The translations under genes were made by a program, and so were the position numbers. 64,000 nucleotides of DNA from DASWZN01 sp036404435. GTDB taxonomy: Bacteria; Acidobacteriota; Terriglobia; Bryobacterales; Bryobacteraceae. The notes below the pieces were generated by a model. That model worked only from the letters and a program-made list of their open reading frames with translations. It had not been told where the DNA came from and did not search any database. Positions 19,305-35,072 of the stretch are shown one piece after another. The stretch spans positions 1-64,000 of the forward strand of contig DASWZN010000057.1 of assembly GCA_036404435.1 (NCBI GenBank). The letters run 5' to 3'. Every line of letters begins with the position of its first letter. Position 1 is the first letter of the stretch.

Positions 19305-19407
19305 GGTCCTGGACGAAGGGCGGGTCATCTACTTCGGCCCGACCGCGGAGTTGGAGAAGTCGGAGCACCCGCACATTCGGGAGTTCCTGGCCCTGGACCG
19401 GGTATAG
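19305..19407 (+). repeat. Direct repeat, copy B: 3' end of ABC gene
   Basis: This is the second copy of the terminal 103 bases of the ABC gene, including its stop. Eight bases later the acetyltransferase gene begins. This suggests that copy B is the original junction between the ABC gene and its downstream neighbour, and that copy A arose with the insertion, or the reverse. Confidence 0.95.
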
Positions 19408-19415
19408 TACGAGAG

Positions 19416-20231
19416 ATGACGCGCACATTTTCCACCGCCGATCTCCCGCTGGCGCGCCGCGTTGAAGCGGCCGAGGCCGCCAACGGCTTCCGCATGGCCC
19501 GCGCGGTGGCGCAGGCGTCTCCCGGAATAGGCGCGGCGGCGGAGCCGTTTCTGGGCGGCTGCGCCGTGTTCGGCGGCGTCGGATCGCCCCTGACCCACGC
19601 TCTCGGACTCGGCATGACGGGTCCCGCGGCCGAGGAAGAGTTCGACCGGATGGAGGCGTTCTTTCGCGAGCGCGGCAGCCCGGTCCTGATCGACCTTTGT
19701 CCCCTGGCTCATCCGAGCCTGCTGGAGTTGATTTTCAGCCGCGGCTACCGCGTCATCGAGTTCAACAACCTGCTGATCCGGCGCATCGCGCCCGGCGAGC
19801 TTCCGCCACCGGTTCTTCCGGACTCGGTCACGGTGTCGGTGGCGGGCGAGCGCGATCTCGACACATGGGGCAGGACGGTGGCGCGGGGCTTCCAGGAACG
19901 GGACGATATCGACGATGCATTCGTCGAGATGCTCGCGGGCACATCTCTCGCCGGTCAGTGCTATCTCGCCCGGCGGGACGAGGACGCGGTGGCGGGCGGC
20001 GGCATGTCGATCCAAAGCGGAATCGCCTACTTTTATGGCGATGCCACGGTCCTGGCGGCGCGCGGGCGCGGAGTGCAATCGGCGCTGATCCAAGCGCGGC
20101 TGGCCGACGCCGGGCGGGCCGGCTGCGACCTGGCGATGGCCTGCGTGGTGCCGGGCACCGCCTCTCACCGCAACTACGAGCGGGCCGGGTTCGAGCTGCT
20201 CTTCATGCGCGTGAACCTCAGCCTGCCGTAG
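19416..20231 (+). CDS. GNAT-family N-acetyltransferase
   Basis: The 271-residue protein carries a C-terminal GNAT domain. The acetyl-CoA-binding motif A is recognisable as ATVLAARGRGVQSALIQARL, followed by the C-terminal ASHRNYERAGFELLFMRVNL. The N-terminal half (about residues 1-140) is a second, weaker GNAT-like region, so this may be a tandem-GNAT protein. The substrate is unknown. The ATG at 19416 follows the stop in repeat copy B by 8 bases, which points to an ancestral ABC-acetyltransferase operon. Confidence 0.82.
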   Translation: MTRTFSTADLPLARRVEAAEAANGFRMARAVAQASPGIGAAAEPFLGGCAVFGGVGSPLTHALGLGMTGPAAEEEFDRMEAFFRERGSPVLIDLCPLAHPSLLELIFSRGYRVIEFNNLLIRRIAPGELPPPVLPDSVTVSVAGERDLDTWGRTVARGFQERDDIDDAFVEMLAGTSLAGQCYLARRDEDAVAGGGMSIQSGIAYFYGDATVLAARGRGVQSALIQARLADAGRAGCDLAMACVVPGTASHRNYERAGFELLFMRVNLSLP

Positions 20232-20251
20232 CGTATACTGGCTGCTGCACC

Positions 20252-21025
20252 ATGACCCCTTCAGACGCTCCGCGCGCTGGGCCGCCGCATGGTCTTCAGA
20301 TTGCGGCCATCGTGGCGGCGGCTATGTTCCTCCCGACTTGCTGGCTGTTCCGGGCCGCGCATCCTCGTTCCAACGTCCAGTTCGGGCCTGGGCTGGAAAG
20401 TGGTTCCCTCGGATTGCGGGTGGAGGATTCGAACGGACAGTTTCTGCTGTCCTGGAACCGGCGGTCTGCACTGGTCGAGAACGCGACCAAAGCCACCCTC
20501 ACGATTGTCGATGGGGACCACAATGAGGATGTCGACCTGGACCTGGCCACCCTTCGGAACGGGTCCCTCGTCTACTCTCCCATCACCGGAGACGTGAGCT
20601 TTCGGCTGGAAGTGGTCGACGACAGGGGCACCCACGACGCCGCCATGGTCCGGTCCTCTGGCCGGTTGCCGGCGCGGCGAGAGGAGGAGCTTCCCGTGAA
20701 GCCCGCGGCGGAGCCCGAAAATGTTCCGCTCGGGTTGCGGGTGGAGAGTTCGAGCGGCCAGTTGTTGCTGGCCTGGAATCGGCAGTCCGGCCTCATCGAG
20801 AACGCGACCAAAGCCACCCTCACAATTGTCGATGGGGACCACACAGAGGATGTCGACCTGGACCTTGCCACACTGCGGAACGGGTCCATCACGTACTCGC
20901 CCGTGACCGGAGACGTGAGCTTCCGGCTGGAGGTGGTCGATGCCAAGCGCGGCGCGCGGCAGACCGACTCCGTGCGGTTTTCGGGTCCTGCGCCGCTCCA
21001 TCCTCCGGCGCGGCCCGTGGAATGA
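20252..21025 (+). CDS. Membrane-anchored protein with two tandem repeats
   Basis: I recognise no named family. The 257-residue protein has an N-terminal membrane helix or signal anchor (about 15-35, LQIAAIVAAAMFLPTCWLF). Two near-identical 71-residue domains follow (about 53-123 and 160-230), each with GLRVE..NGQxLLxWNRxS, ENATKATLTIVDGDH and GDVSFRLEVVD. The pattern of alternating hydrophobic strands suggests an Ig- or fibronectin-like beta-sandwich. It starts 20 bases after the acetyltransferase gene and is probably co-transcribed with it. Confidence 0.75.
   Translation: MTPSDAPRAGPPHGLQIAAIVAAAMFLPTCWLFRAAHPRSNVQFGPGLESGSLGLRVEDSNGQFLLSWNRRSALVENATKATLTIVDGDHNEDVDLDLATLRNGSLVYSPITGDVSFRLEVVDDRGTHDAAMVRSSGRLPARREEELPVKPAAEPENVPLGLRVESSSGQLLLAWNRQSGLIENATKATLTIVDGDHTEDVDLDLATLRNGSITYSPVTGDVSFRLEVVDAKRGARQTDSVRFSGPAPLHPPARPVE
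20408..20941 (+). repeat. Tandem 213-bp intragenic duplication
   Basis: The two units are 20408-20620 and 20729-20941, separated by a 108-bp linker. They are conserved at DNA level, including long identical runs such as GAGAACGCGACCAAAGCCAC, so the duplication is recent or maintained by gene conversion. Confidence 0.9.
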
Positions 21026-21130
21026 ATGCCCCCCGCGGGCGCGCGACATGTTTGTGGACGCCAAACTGGAGTCCGGCACAGAGCCGCGCGCGAAAGCGAG
21101 CGGGCATCTCCGGCTGGGCGGGAATCCGCT

Positions 21131-21154
21131 CCCTCACGGTCGCGGTTCTGTGCT
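21131..21154 (+). repeat. Single arm of the HARGSV-type dispersed repeat
   Basis: CCCTCACGGTCGCGGTTCTG and the bases after it match the arms of the palindrome at 8633-8690 at most positions. It lies in the untranscribed or leader region between the tandem-repeat gene and rplA. Confidence 0.55.
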
Positions 21155-21213
21155 GAGTCCCCGATACGGTCGGATGGCCGGATCTCTCAATCTGGCGCGT
21201 CGCGACCCCCCAC

Positions 21214-21243
21214 CTGACAAACCGCCGTCCCATGTGCTAGATT
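21214..21243 (+). promoter_or_regulatory. Predicted sigma-70-type promoter for rplA-rplJ-rplL
   Basis: CTGACA (-35) and TAGATT (-10) are 18 bases apart, about 68 bases upstream of the rplA start. No rplK precedes rplA here, so a promoter in this gap is required. Confidence 0.5.
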
Positions 21244-21269
21244 GAGAATTCCAACGTATCTCAGTGGGA

Positions 21270-21290
21270 GGCAGGGACATCGTTCCTGCC
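21270..21290 (+). promoter_or_regulatory. Hairpin in the rplA leader, possible L1 operator
   Basis: GGCAGGGA and TTCCTGCC can pair around CATCG, just upstream of the rplA ribosome-binding site. It follows GTGGGAG and precedes AATGAGGAG. Ribosomal protein L1 represses its own operon by binding a leader structure in other bacteria. That this is such a site is inference. Confidence 0.35.
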
Positions 21291-21310
21291 GCTTGCACCA
21301 ATGAGGAGTT

Positions 21311-22015
21311 ATGGCCCGTAAACAAGGAAAAAAGTACCTTTCTGCCGCCCAACAAGTGAAGCCGCAGCCCTATCCTCTCGAAGAGGCTGTGCCGCTGGTT
21401 CAAAAAGTCAAATTCGCCAAGTTCGATGAGACCGTCGAGCTGCACATGCGGCTGGGCGTCGATCCCAAGCACGCCGATCAGATGGTGCGCGGCACGGTGG
21501 TGCTGCCGAACGGCCTGGGCCGCTCCAAGAAGGTCCTGGTCATCGCTTCGGGCGACAAACAGCGCGAGGCCGAAGAGGCCGGCGCGGATTTCGTCGGCGG
21601 CGAAGACGCGGTGGCGAAGATCCAGGGCGGCTGGATCGATTTCGACGCCGTGATCGCCACTCCGGATATGATGCGCTCGGTCGGGCGCCTCGGCAAGGTG
21701 CTGGGGCCGCGGGGGCTGATGCCCAACCCGAAGACCGGCACGGTGACCATGGACGTGGCCAAGGCGGTCAAGGAGACCAAGGCCGGCAAGGTCGAGTTCC
21801 GCGTGGACAAGACCGGCATCATCCACGCTCCGGTCGGCAAGACCGGTTTCGCCACCGACAAGCTGCACGAGAACGCGCTCACGCTGATTCAGGCTGTGGT
21901 GAAGGCCAAGCCGGCGGCCGCCAAGGGCAAGTACGTCAAGAGCGTCACCATCTGCTCGACCATGGGGCCGGGCGTGAAGCTGGATGTGACCCCGTACAAC
22001 GCTAAGGCCGTCTAA
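21311..22015 (+). CDS. rplA: 50S ribosomal protein L1
   Basis: L1 binds 23S rRNA at the E-site stalk. The 234-residue length is normal. Recognisable segments are YPLEEAVPLVQKVKFAKFDETVE at the start, the central VLPNGLGRSKKVLVIA, and the family signature LGKVLGPRGLMPNPKTGTVT. GGAG precedes the ATG. It opens the ribosomal-protein/RNA-polymerase gene string here, without rplK before it. Confidence 0.98.
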   Translation: MARKQGKKYLSAAQQVKPQPYPLEEAVPLVQKVKFAKFDETVELHMRLGVDPKHADQMVRGTVVLPNGLGRSKKVLVIASGDKQREAEEAGADFVGGEDAVAKIQGGWIDFDAVIATPDMMRSVGRLGKVLGPRGLMPNPKTGTVTMDVAKAVKETKAGKVEFRVDKTGIIHAPVGKTGFATDKLHENALTLIQAVVKAKPAAAKGKYVKSVTICSTMGPGVKLDVTPYNAKAV

Positions 22016-22033
22016 GCCGGGGGAGGAAGAGTC

Positions 22034-22561
22034 GTGAAAAAGAGAGCGGACAAGAAAAAGGAAGCCGACGCGCTGCGCAAGGAACTGGAGCGGACCTCCA
22101 ACCTTTTCGTGACGAGCTTCGAGAAGATCACGGTGGCGCAGGATTTCGAGCTGCGGAAGGCGATCCGCGGCGCCGGCGGCCGGTACCGGGTGATCAAGAA
22201 CAATCTGGCCGCCAAGGCGGCCGAGGGAACGCCGGCCGAGAGCCTGCTGGGCGACCTCAAGGGCATGACCTCGCTGGCGTACACGACGGCGGATCCGGTG
22301 GCGCTGGCCCGGTCGCTGACGGCGTACGCCAAAGCGAATCCCGCATTCACCTTCAAGGCGGGCATGGTGGAAGGCCGGGCGATCGAAGTGCGCTCGATCG
22401 CGGAACTGGCGAACATGCCGTCCAAGGAGCAACTGATCGGCAAGGTGATGTGGCTGATCAATTCCGCGTCGCAACGGTTGGCGGTGAGCCTGAATGGCGT
22501 GGCCAGGAATCTGGCGGTGGTTCTCGATCAGGCGATCAAAGAGAACAAGTTCAACGGATAA
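22034..22561 (+). CDS. rplJ: 50S ribosomal protein L10
   Basis: L10 anchors the L7/L12 stalk to the ribosome. The 175-residue protein shows the conserved N-terminal kinase-like stretch (VTSFEKITVAQDFELRKAIRGAGGRYRVIKNNLAAKA), and the C-terminal helix that binds L7/L12 dimers. It starts with GTG at 22034, with a strong GGGGGAGGAAGAG upstream, 19 bases after rplA. Confidence 0.97.
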   Translation: MKKRADKKKEADALRKELERTSNLFVTSFEKITVAQDFELRKAIRGAGGRYRVIKNNLAAKAAEGTPAESLLGDLKGMTSLAYTTADPVALARSLTAYAKANPAFTFKAGMVEGRAIEVRSIAELANMPSKEQLIGKVMWLINSASQRLAVSLNGVARNLAVVLDQAIKENKFNG

Positions 22562-22565
22562 CGGC

Positions 22566-22628
22566 CTGTGGCTGGTGGCTGGCGATCCCCTGGGTTGAGG
22601 GGCGCCTGCTGCGGGCCGCGAGCCACAG
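22566..22628. repeat. Inverted repeat between rplJ and rplL
   Basis: CTGTGGCT at 22566-22573 and AGCCACAG at 22621-22628 can pair across the gap, and the left side continues as GGTGGCTGG. It resembles a small intergenic repeat element. It may affect relative expression of L10 and L7/L12, which need a 1:4 to 1:6 ratio. Confidence 0.5.
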
Positions 22629-22654
22629 ACTAGAGCTAAGGAGTTGGAAACAAA

Positions 22655-23038
22655 ATGGCGGACGTAAACGCGATTCTGGAACAGATAAAGGGCCTGACGC
22701 TGCTCGAAGCGGCGCAGCTCGTCAAGGGAATTGAAGAGGCCTTCGGCGTGTCGGCGGCAGCGGCGGCGGTAGCGGCGGCTCCGGCGGCGGGCCCGGCGGC
22801 AGCGGCGGCTCCGGCAGCGGAAGAGAAGACCGAGTTCTCCGTGGTTCTGACCGTAGTGGGCGCCAACAAGATCAACGTGATTAAGGCCGTCCGCGAGGTC
22901 ACCAGCCTGGGCTTGAAGGAAGCCAAGGATCTGGTTGACGGCGCGCCCAAACCGATCAAGGAAGGCGTGTCAAAGGACGAGGCGGAAGCCATTCGCAAGA
23001 AGTTCACCGACGCCGGCGCGACCGTGGAAGTGAAGTAA
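22655..23038 (+). CDS. rplL: 50S ribosomal protein L7/L12
   Basis: The stalk protein recruits translation GTPases. The 127 residues have the N-terminal dimerisation helix (LEQIKGLTLLEAAQLVKGIEE), an Ala-rich hinge with several AAAP-type repeats and the C-terminal domain with the signature NKINVIKAVREVTSLGLKEAKDLVDGAP. AAGGAG lies ahead of the ATG. Confidence 0.98.
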   Translation: MADVNAILEQIKGLTLLEAAQLVKGIEEAFGVSAAAAAVAAAPAAGPAAAAAPAAEEKTEFSVVLTVVGANKINVIKAVREVTSLGLKEAKDLVDGAPKPIKEGVSKDEAEAIRKKFTDAGATVEVK

Positions 23039-23055
23039 CGCTGCTATCTTTCTGA

Positions 23056-23079
23056 CAGGGCGAGGTTTGGCTCGCCCTG
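23056..23079 (+). terminator. Hairpin after rplL, probable attenuator
   Basis: CAGGGCGAG and CTCGCCCTG form a perfect 9-bp stem around a 6-base loop, 18 bases past rplL. No T-tract follows, so it is either a weak or factor-dependent terminator or an RNA-processing site. E. coli has an attenuator and an RNase III site at this same place. Confidence 0.5.
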
Positions 23080-23122
23080 CCCGGACCGTTCCCCGTTCCG
23101 AGGGACGGTGCGGCTGGGTCAT

Positions 23123-23152
23123 TTGACGCCCCTTGACGAGTTCTGCTAGACT
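23123..23152 (+). promoter_or_regulatory. Predicted sigma-70-type promoter for rpoB-rpoC
   Basis: TTGACG (-35) and TAGACT (-10) are 18 bases apart, and the -10 is preceded by TGC (extended -10). A second TTGACG occurs 10 bases later. The predicted leader to rpoB is about 360 bases. Confidence 0.5.
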
Positions 23153-23521
23153 CGTACCTGGGCAGATTCCACATCGAGTGTGCGTGAACCTCGCAGACGA
23201 TTTCTGTGTCTTCAGTCCGCTTGAAGCAAGGCAGAGGGTGTACCTACTGGATCCATCTCCCGTCGAGCCGCTGAATGCCGTTGCTGCGATTGGATTTCCG
23301 CGCCACTCGGCGCAACCTCCCGTTCGAGAATTCCTGGACAAAGCACCACTCATGAGGTCCCTGCACGGGCCGGTTCGGCCGGCTGATCGCGCGCACGGCT
23401 CTGGCACACCGGCGCGCGCTTATTGGCAATTGCGGAGCCGCGGAGAGCCTTTCGACCCGCGCCCGTGCTTGACAGTTTCATAAGTTTCGTTCCGTAGCCT
23501 TTCGGCTTTCAGGAGTCAACA

Positions 23522-27871
<4,350 letters not shown>

Positions 27872-27876
27872 AAGCA

Positions 27877-27934
27877 GTCGATGGTGGATGGTCGATGGTG
27901 AAAGACCATCGGCCATCGGCTGTCGACCATCGAC
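27877..27934. repeat. Inverted repeat between rpoB and rpoC
   Basis: Several copies of GATGGTCGATGG-like units on the left are matched by CCATCGGCCATC and GTCGACCATCGAC on the right, giving a long hairpin around GAAAG. It ends about 20 bases before the rpoC start and leaves the ribosome-binding site (TAAGGAGACA) free. Confidence 0.7.
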
Positions 27935-27955
27935 CAGTTTTAAGGAGACAAAGCC

Positions 27956-32188
<4,233 letters not shown>

Positions 32189-32211
32189 CTTTCGGCCACC
32201 TGCCATCTATG

Positions 32212-32245
32212 AACGCCGGGCGGAAACGTCCGGCGTTTTTCTTTT
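32212..32245 (+). terminator. Intrinsic terminator of rpoBC
   Basis: An 11-bp stem (AACGCCGGGCG / CGTCCGGCGTT, one G-U pair) with a GAAA tetraloop is followed by a T-rich tract. It ends the rplA-rpoC transcription unit. Confidence 0.92.
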
Positions 32246-32333
32246 GTGCTCGGTAAGGGAGCGCCAGCACGATCCGGCCATGGATCCGGCGCGCTGGCGC
32301 CGCGCCCCCGATCTGCGGTACAACAACAAGGTT

Positions 32334-32906
32334 ATGAAAGTCGTCGCCATCAGCGGGAGCGCACGCAGAGACGGAAACACCGCCATTCTCCTCCGGCACG
32401 TGCTGGGCGAGATGGAGAAAGAGGGTATCGAGACCGAGCTGATCCAGCTCAGCGGGAAGAAGATCCACGGCTGCCTCGCCTGCCGCGAGTGCTCCAAGAG
32501 AAAGGATCGCCGTTGCGCGCAAAAGGACGATTTCGGCAACGAATGCATCGCCAAAATGGAGGCCGCCGACGGAATTCTCCTCGGCTCTCCGACTTATGTC
32601 GCCGACATTTCGCCAGAAATCAAAGGGCTGATCGACCGCGCCTGCCTGGTCGCCAAAGCCAACGGCGGCATGTTCCGGCGCAAGGCCGGCGCGTCAGTGG
32701 TAGCCGTGCGCAGGGCGGGGGCCATCCACGCCTTCGACGCCTTGAATCACTTCTTCCTGATCAGCGAGATGATCGTGCCCGGCTCCTCCTACTGGAACAT
32801 CGCCATCGGCCGCGAAATCGGCGACGTCGAAAGCGACACCGAGGGGATCGAGACCATGCGGACCCTCGGCCGCAACATGGCCTGGCTGATGAAGAAGCTA
32901 GGATAA
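32334..32906 (+). CDS. Flavodoxin-fold oxidoreductase, iron-sulfur flavoprotein-like
   Basis: The 190-residue protein has the FMN phosphate-binding loop of the NADPH-dependent FMN reductase family (SGSARRDGNTAILL). A compact Cys motif follows (GCLACRECSKRKDRRCAQKDD, spacing Cx2Cx2Cx8C), similar to the [4Fe-4S] motif of iron-sulfur flavoproteins. SPTYVADISPEIKGLIDR is typical of the flavin site. It is probably a cytoplasmic redox enzyme with FMN and perhaps a cluster. The ATG at 32334 gives the family start; nothing upstream of it looks coding. Confidence 0.82.
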   Translation: MKVVAISGSARRDGNTAILLRHVLGEMEKEGIETELIQLSGKKIHGCLACRECSKRKDRRCAQKDDFGNECIAKMEAADGILLGSPTYVADISPEIKGLIDRACLVAKANGGMFRRKAGASVVAVRRAGAIHAFDALNHFFLISEMIVPGSSYWNIAIGREIGDVESDTEGIETMRTLGRNMAWLMKKLG

Positions 32907-32911
32907 CCCGG

Positions 32912-33427
32912 CTACTTCCCCGCCGCCGCGCCGATCGCCGCCAGCACTTCCTCGCTGTGGTGCGAAGGATCGACGCCGGTCCACACCTTGGCCAGCTTAC
33001 CGTCCGGATCGATCAGGAAGGTGTTGCGCGCCGCCATTCCATTGGCGCGAAGCGAACCGTACTGGTCCGACACCTTCTTCTCCGTGTCGGCCAGCAGCTT
33101 GAAAGTCAGCCCCTGCTTGGCGCAGAAGTCCTGGTGGCTGTCCGTGGAATCCACGCTGACGCCGACGATCATGGCGTTGAGTTGCTCGTACTTGGAAAGA
33201 TCGCGCTGGAAGTTGTGCGCTTCGATGGTGCAGCCGGGCGTGTTGTCCCGGGGATAGAAGTACAGCACCACCCACTTGCCCCGCAGATCGTTCAGGGCGA
33301 TCTTGCTCCCATCCTGGGACGGCAGCGTGAATCCGGGCGCCGGCTGGCCCACCGGCGGGACGGCGTCGGCTGCGAACAGCGATGCGGCTGCCAACACAAA
33401 GACGGCCGCGAGTCCAATATGGTTCAT
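32912..33427 (-). CDS. Peroxiredoxin, BCP type, exported
   Basis: The 171-residue protein has a signal peptide (MNHIGLAAVFVLAAASLFAAD) and a thioredoxin-fold peroxiredoxin domain. The peroxidatic Cys is in DNTPGCTIEAHNF, and a candidate resolving Cys is in DFCAKQGLTF. It reduces peroxides using thiols, here probably in the periplasm, which is less common for the BCP class. GGAGGGG lies ahead of the ATG at 33427. Its 3' end faces the flavoprotein gene across 5 bases. Confidence 0.9.
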   Translation of the reverse strand: MNHIGLAAVFVLAAASLFAADAVPPVGQPAPGFTLPSQDGSKIALNDLRGKWVVLYFYPRDNTPGCTIEAHNFQRDLSKYEQLNAMIVGVSVDSTDSHQDFCAKQGLTFKLLADTEKKVSDQYGSLRANGMAARNTFLIDPDGKLAKVWTGVDPSHHSEEVLAAIGAAAGK

Positions 33428-33498
33428 GGGTACCCCTCCTCGAGAATTCCCTTCTACTGATGAGTATAGCCGACGGCTTGGCACCGCCATGGACCGGG

Positions 33499-34320
33499 CT
33501 ACTCTTCAACCTGCATCGAAATCGCAAAGGTGATGTCGGACGCCGCGGCGCCACGGTACGATCCCGAGATGGGAGCCGCGAGACGCGGATCGGCGGCCGC
33601 CGCCACGGCCACGTGACCGGTGGAAACCGCGAGCCCTTGGGATGGATCGTAGCCTCGCCAGCCTCCGCCCATCAGATACACTTCCGCCCAGGCATGCATC
33701 TGGGCCTGCGTATCGAAGACGGCGCCGCTCTCGTACCCGCTTACGAAACGCGCCGCGATGCCCACGCTTCGACAAGCCGAGCAGAACAACACCGCGAGAT
33801 CCCGGCAGGTTCCTTCCCGCTCGCGCAGGGTGACCTCCGGCGGGTTCGCCGGCCCGTCATCGCGGATCACATGGCGAAACGCTTCGAATAAGCGCCGGTT
33901 CAGAGCGGTCAGAAAGGGCAGCGTTTCCGCTTCCCCGATCTCCCGGACAAACTCGCCCACGGACGCAGCCACGCTCCCCGCGTCCCGATAGGGGGCCAGC
34001 GCCGAACGCAGAGGTTCGGGATACGCCGCGGGCGGGCCGTTGGGCACATAGTCGAACGGGTTCTCGCGCCGCGTTTCGACCTGGAAGGAACTCCGCACCG
34101 ACAGTTCCGGCAGCAGACGACTGAACCACGTCTCCACGACTACGTTGCCGTCCTGATCGAGGCACTCGGTGCGGCCCGCAGGATCCGGCGAGATCTCGAG
34201 CGCGTATCGGAGGAGGTGCTGGGCGCCATCCTCGCGCGGCCGCAAACGGAAGGTGTGCGGCTCCGGGTACACCGGGGCCCGGTAGCGGTACAGCGTGGAA
34301 TGCGTGACCGCTATTCTCAT
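33499..34320 (-). CDS. Transglutaminase-like protein of the Anbu cluster
   Basis: The 273-residue protein has an N-terminal beta domain (YRYRAPVYPEPHTFRLRPRE) and a transglutaminase core. The catalytic triad is Cys in REGTCRDLAVLF, His in QMHAWAEVYL and Asp in GYDPSQG. Members found beside Anbu and ATP-grasp genes are thought to cleave or form amide bonds in a peptide-modification pathway. Its ATG overlaps the stop of the Anbu gene by 4 bases (ATGA), so translation is coupled. Confidence 0.9.
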   Translation of the reverse strand: MRIAVTHSTLYRYRAPVYPEPHTFRLRPREDGAQHLLRYALEISPDPAGRTECLDQDGNVVVETWFSRLLPELSVRSSFQVETRRENPFDYVPNGPPAAYPEPLRSALAPYRDAGSVAASVGEFVREIGEAETLPFLTALNRRLFEAFRHVIRDDGPANPPEVTLREREGTCRDLAVLFCSACRSVGIAARFVSGYESGAVFDTQAQMHAWAEVYLMGGGWRGYDPSQGLAVSTGHVAVAAAADPRLAAPISGSYRGAAASDITFAISMQVEE

Positions 34321-35060
34321 GCCGGCAGTTCGTCGCGCGTGAGCTTGGAGAACGCCGCCTCGATCCACTCCGAAGGCAGCTCGTGAACAGCGCGCCGCAT
34401 GCGCTCCTGCCACCAGGCGGAGATCTCGCGCAAGTCGTCGCGGTCGTAGCGCTGCTCGACCAGCGCAAAACTTCCTTTCGAGTAGAGGATCACGTCCATG
34501 GGGAAGCCCACGTCGGCCGCGCACAGCCGCGTCGCGTCGAAGGCCAGCAGCCCGACCTTGAAGGCGTACAGCATGGAGTCGGCTCGCGTCAGGGAGCGCT
34601 CGAGGATGGGCTTGCCGAATCCCGACGCGCCGATAATCTGGTACGGCGTGTCGGGGCCCACTTCGACCCAGTTTCCCTCGGGGTAAATCAGAAAAAGCCG
34701 GTGAGCCGAATCACCGGCCATCTGGCCGCCGATCAGCGAATACGCGTTGAACTTCAGCTCGGCGCGTTCGAGCGCGGCGGCGTCTTCCGTGGCCACGCGT
34801 CGAACCTGCTGCGCGTACAGATTCACCACCTTGTACAGCCGGTCGCGCGCCGCCGACTCGCGCGCAAACGCCTCCTCGAAATACAGCAGGATCTTGTCCC
34901 GCAGGGAACGCAGGCCGGAATTCATCACGAAGAACGCGAATCCCGGGCCCTGGTAACTGGCGGTCTTCTTGGCAACCAGCGTTTCGTTGCCGGCCACCAC
35001 GCGCGCATCCGCAATGGCAACCAGGCCTTGATCGACGGTGATCCCCAGGCAGAAGGTCAT
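34317..35060 (-). CDS. anbu: Anbu, proteasome-like (20S/HslV-related) peptidase
   Basis: Anbu is a bacterial relative of proteasome beta subunits that assembles into open rings. The 247-residue protein starts MTFCLGITVDQGLVAIADARV. Removal of Met exposes Thr1, the expected nucleophile, with Asp17 and a Lys near 30-31 as partner residues. The C-terminal part (WWQERMRRAVHELP) is typical of the family. The surrounding alpha-E, ATP-grasp and transglutaminase genes are the known Anbu neighbourhood. The substrate is unknown; a short peptide conjugate has been proposed for such clusters. Confidence 0.92.
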   Translation of the reverse strand: MTFCLGITVDQGLVAIADARVVAGNETLVAKKTASYQGPGFAFFVMNSGLRSLRDKILLYFEEAFARESAARDRLYKVVNLYAQQVRRVATEDAAALERAELKFNAYSLIGGQMAGDSAHRLFLIYPEGNWVEVGPDTPYQIIGASGFGKPILERSLTRADSMLYAFKVGLLAFDATRLCAADVGFPMDVILYSKGSFALVEQRYDRDDLREISAWWQERMRRAVHELPSEWIEAAFSKLTRDELPA

Positions 35061-35072
35061 AGTTTCATGATG

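Larger units (their letters stand above)
23039..23521 (+). promoter_or_regulatory. 483-bp rplL-rpoB intergenic region
   Basis: No convincing gene is present; a 116-codon open frame at 23133-23483 has no recognisable features and spans the predicted promoter. The region holds a hairpin at 23056-23079, a predicted promoter at 23123-23152 and, closer to rpoB, a perfect TTGACA at 23469-23474 whose best -10 (TAGCCT) is 20 bases away and so weak. The length suggests that rpoBC is expressed separately from, as well as with, the ribosomal genes. Confidence 0.55.

Noticed and set aside
23133..23483. 116-codon open frame between rplL and rpoB
   Set aside because: No recognisable domain or signal; it spans the predicted rpoB promoter and leader. 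Treated as non-coding.
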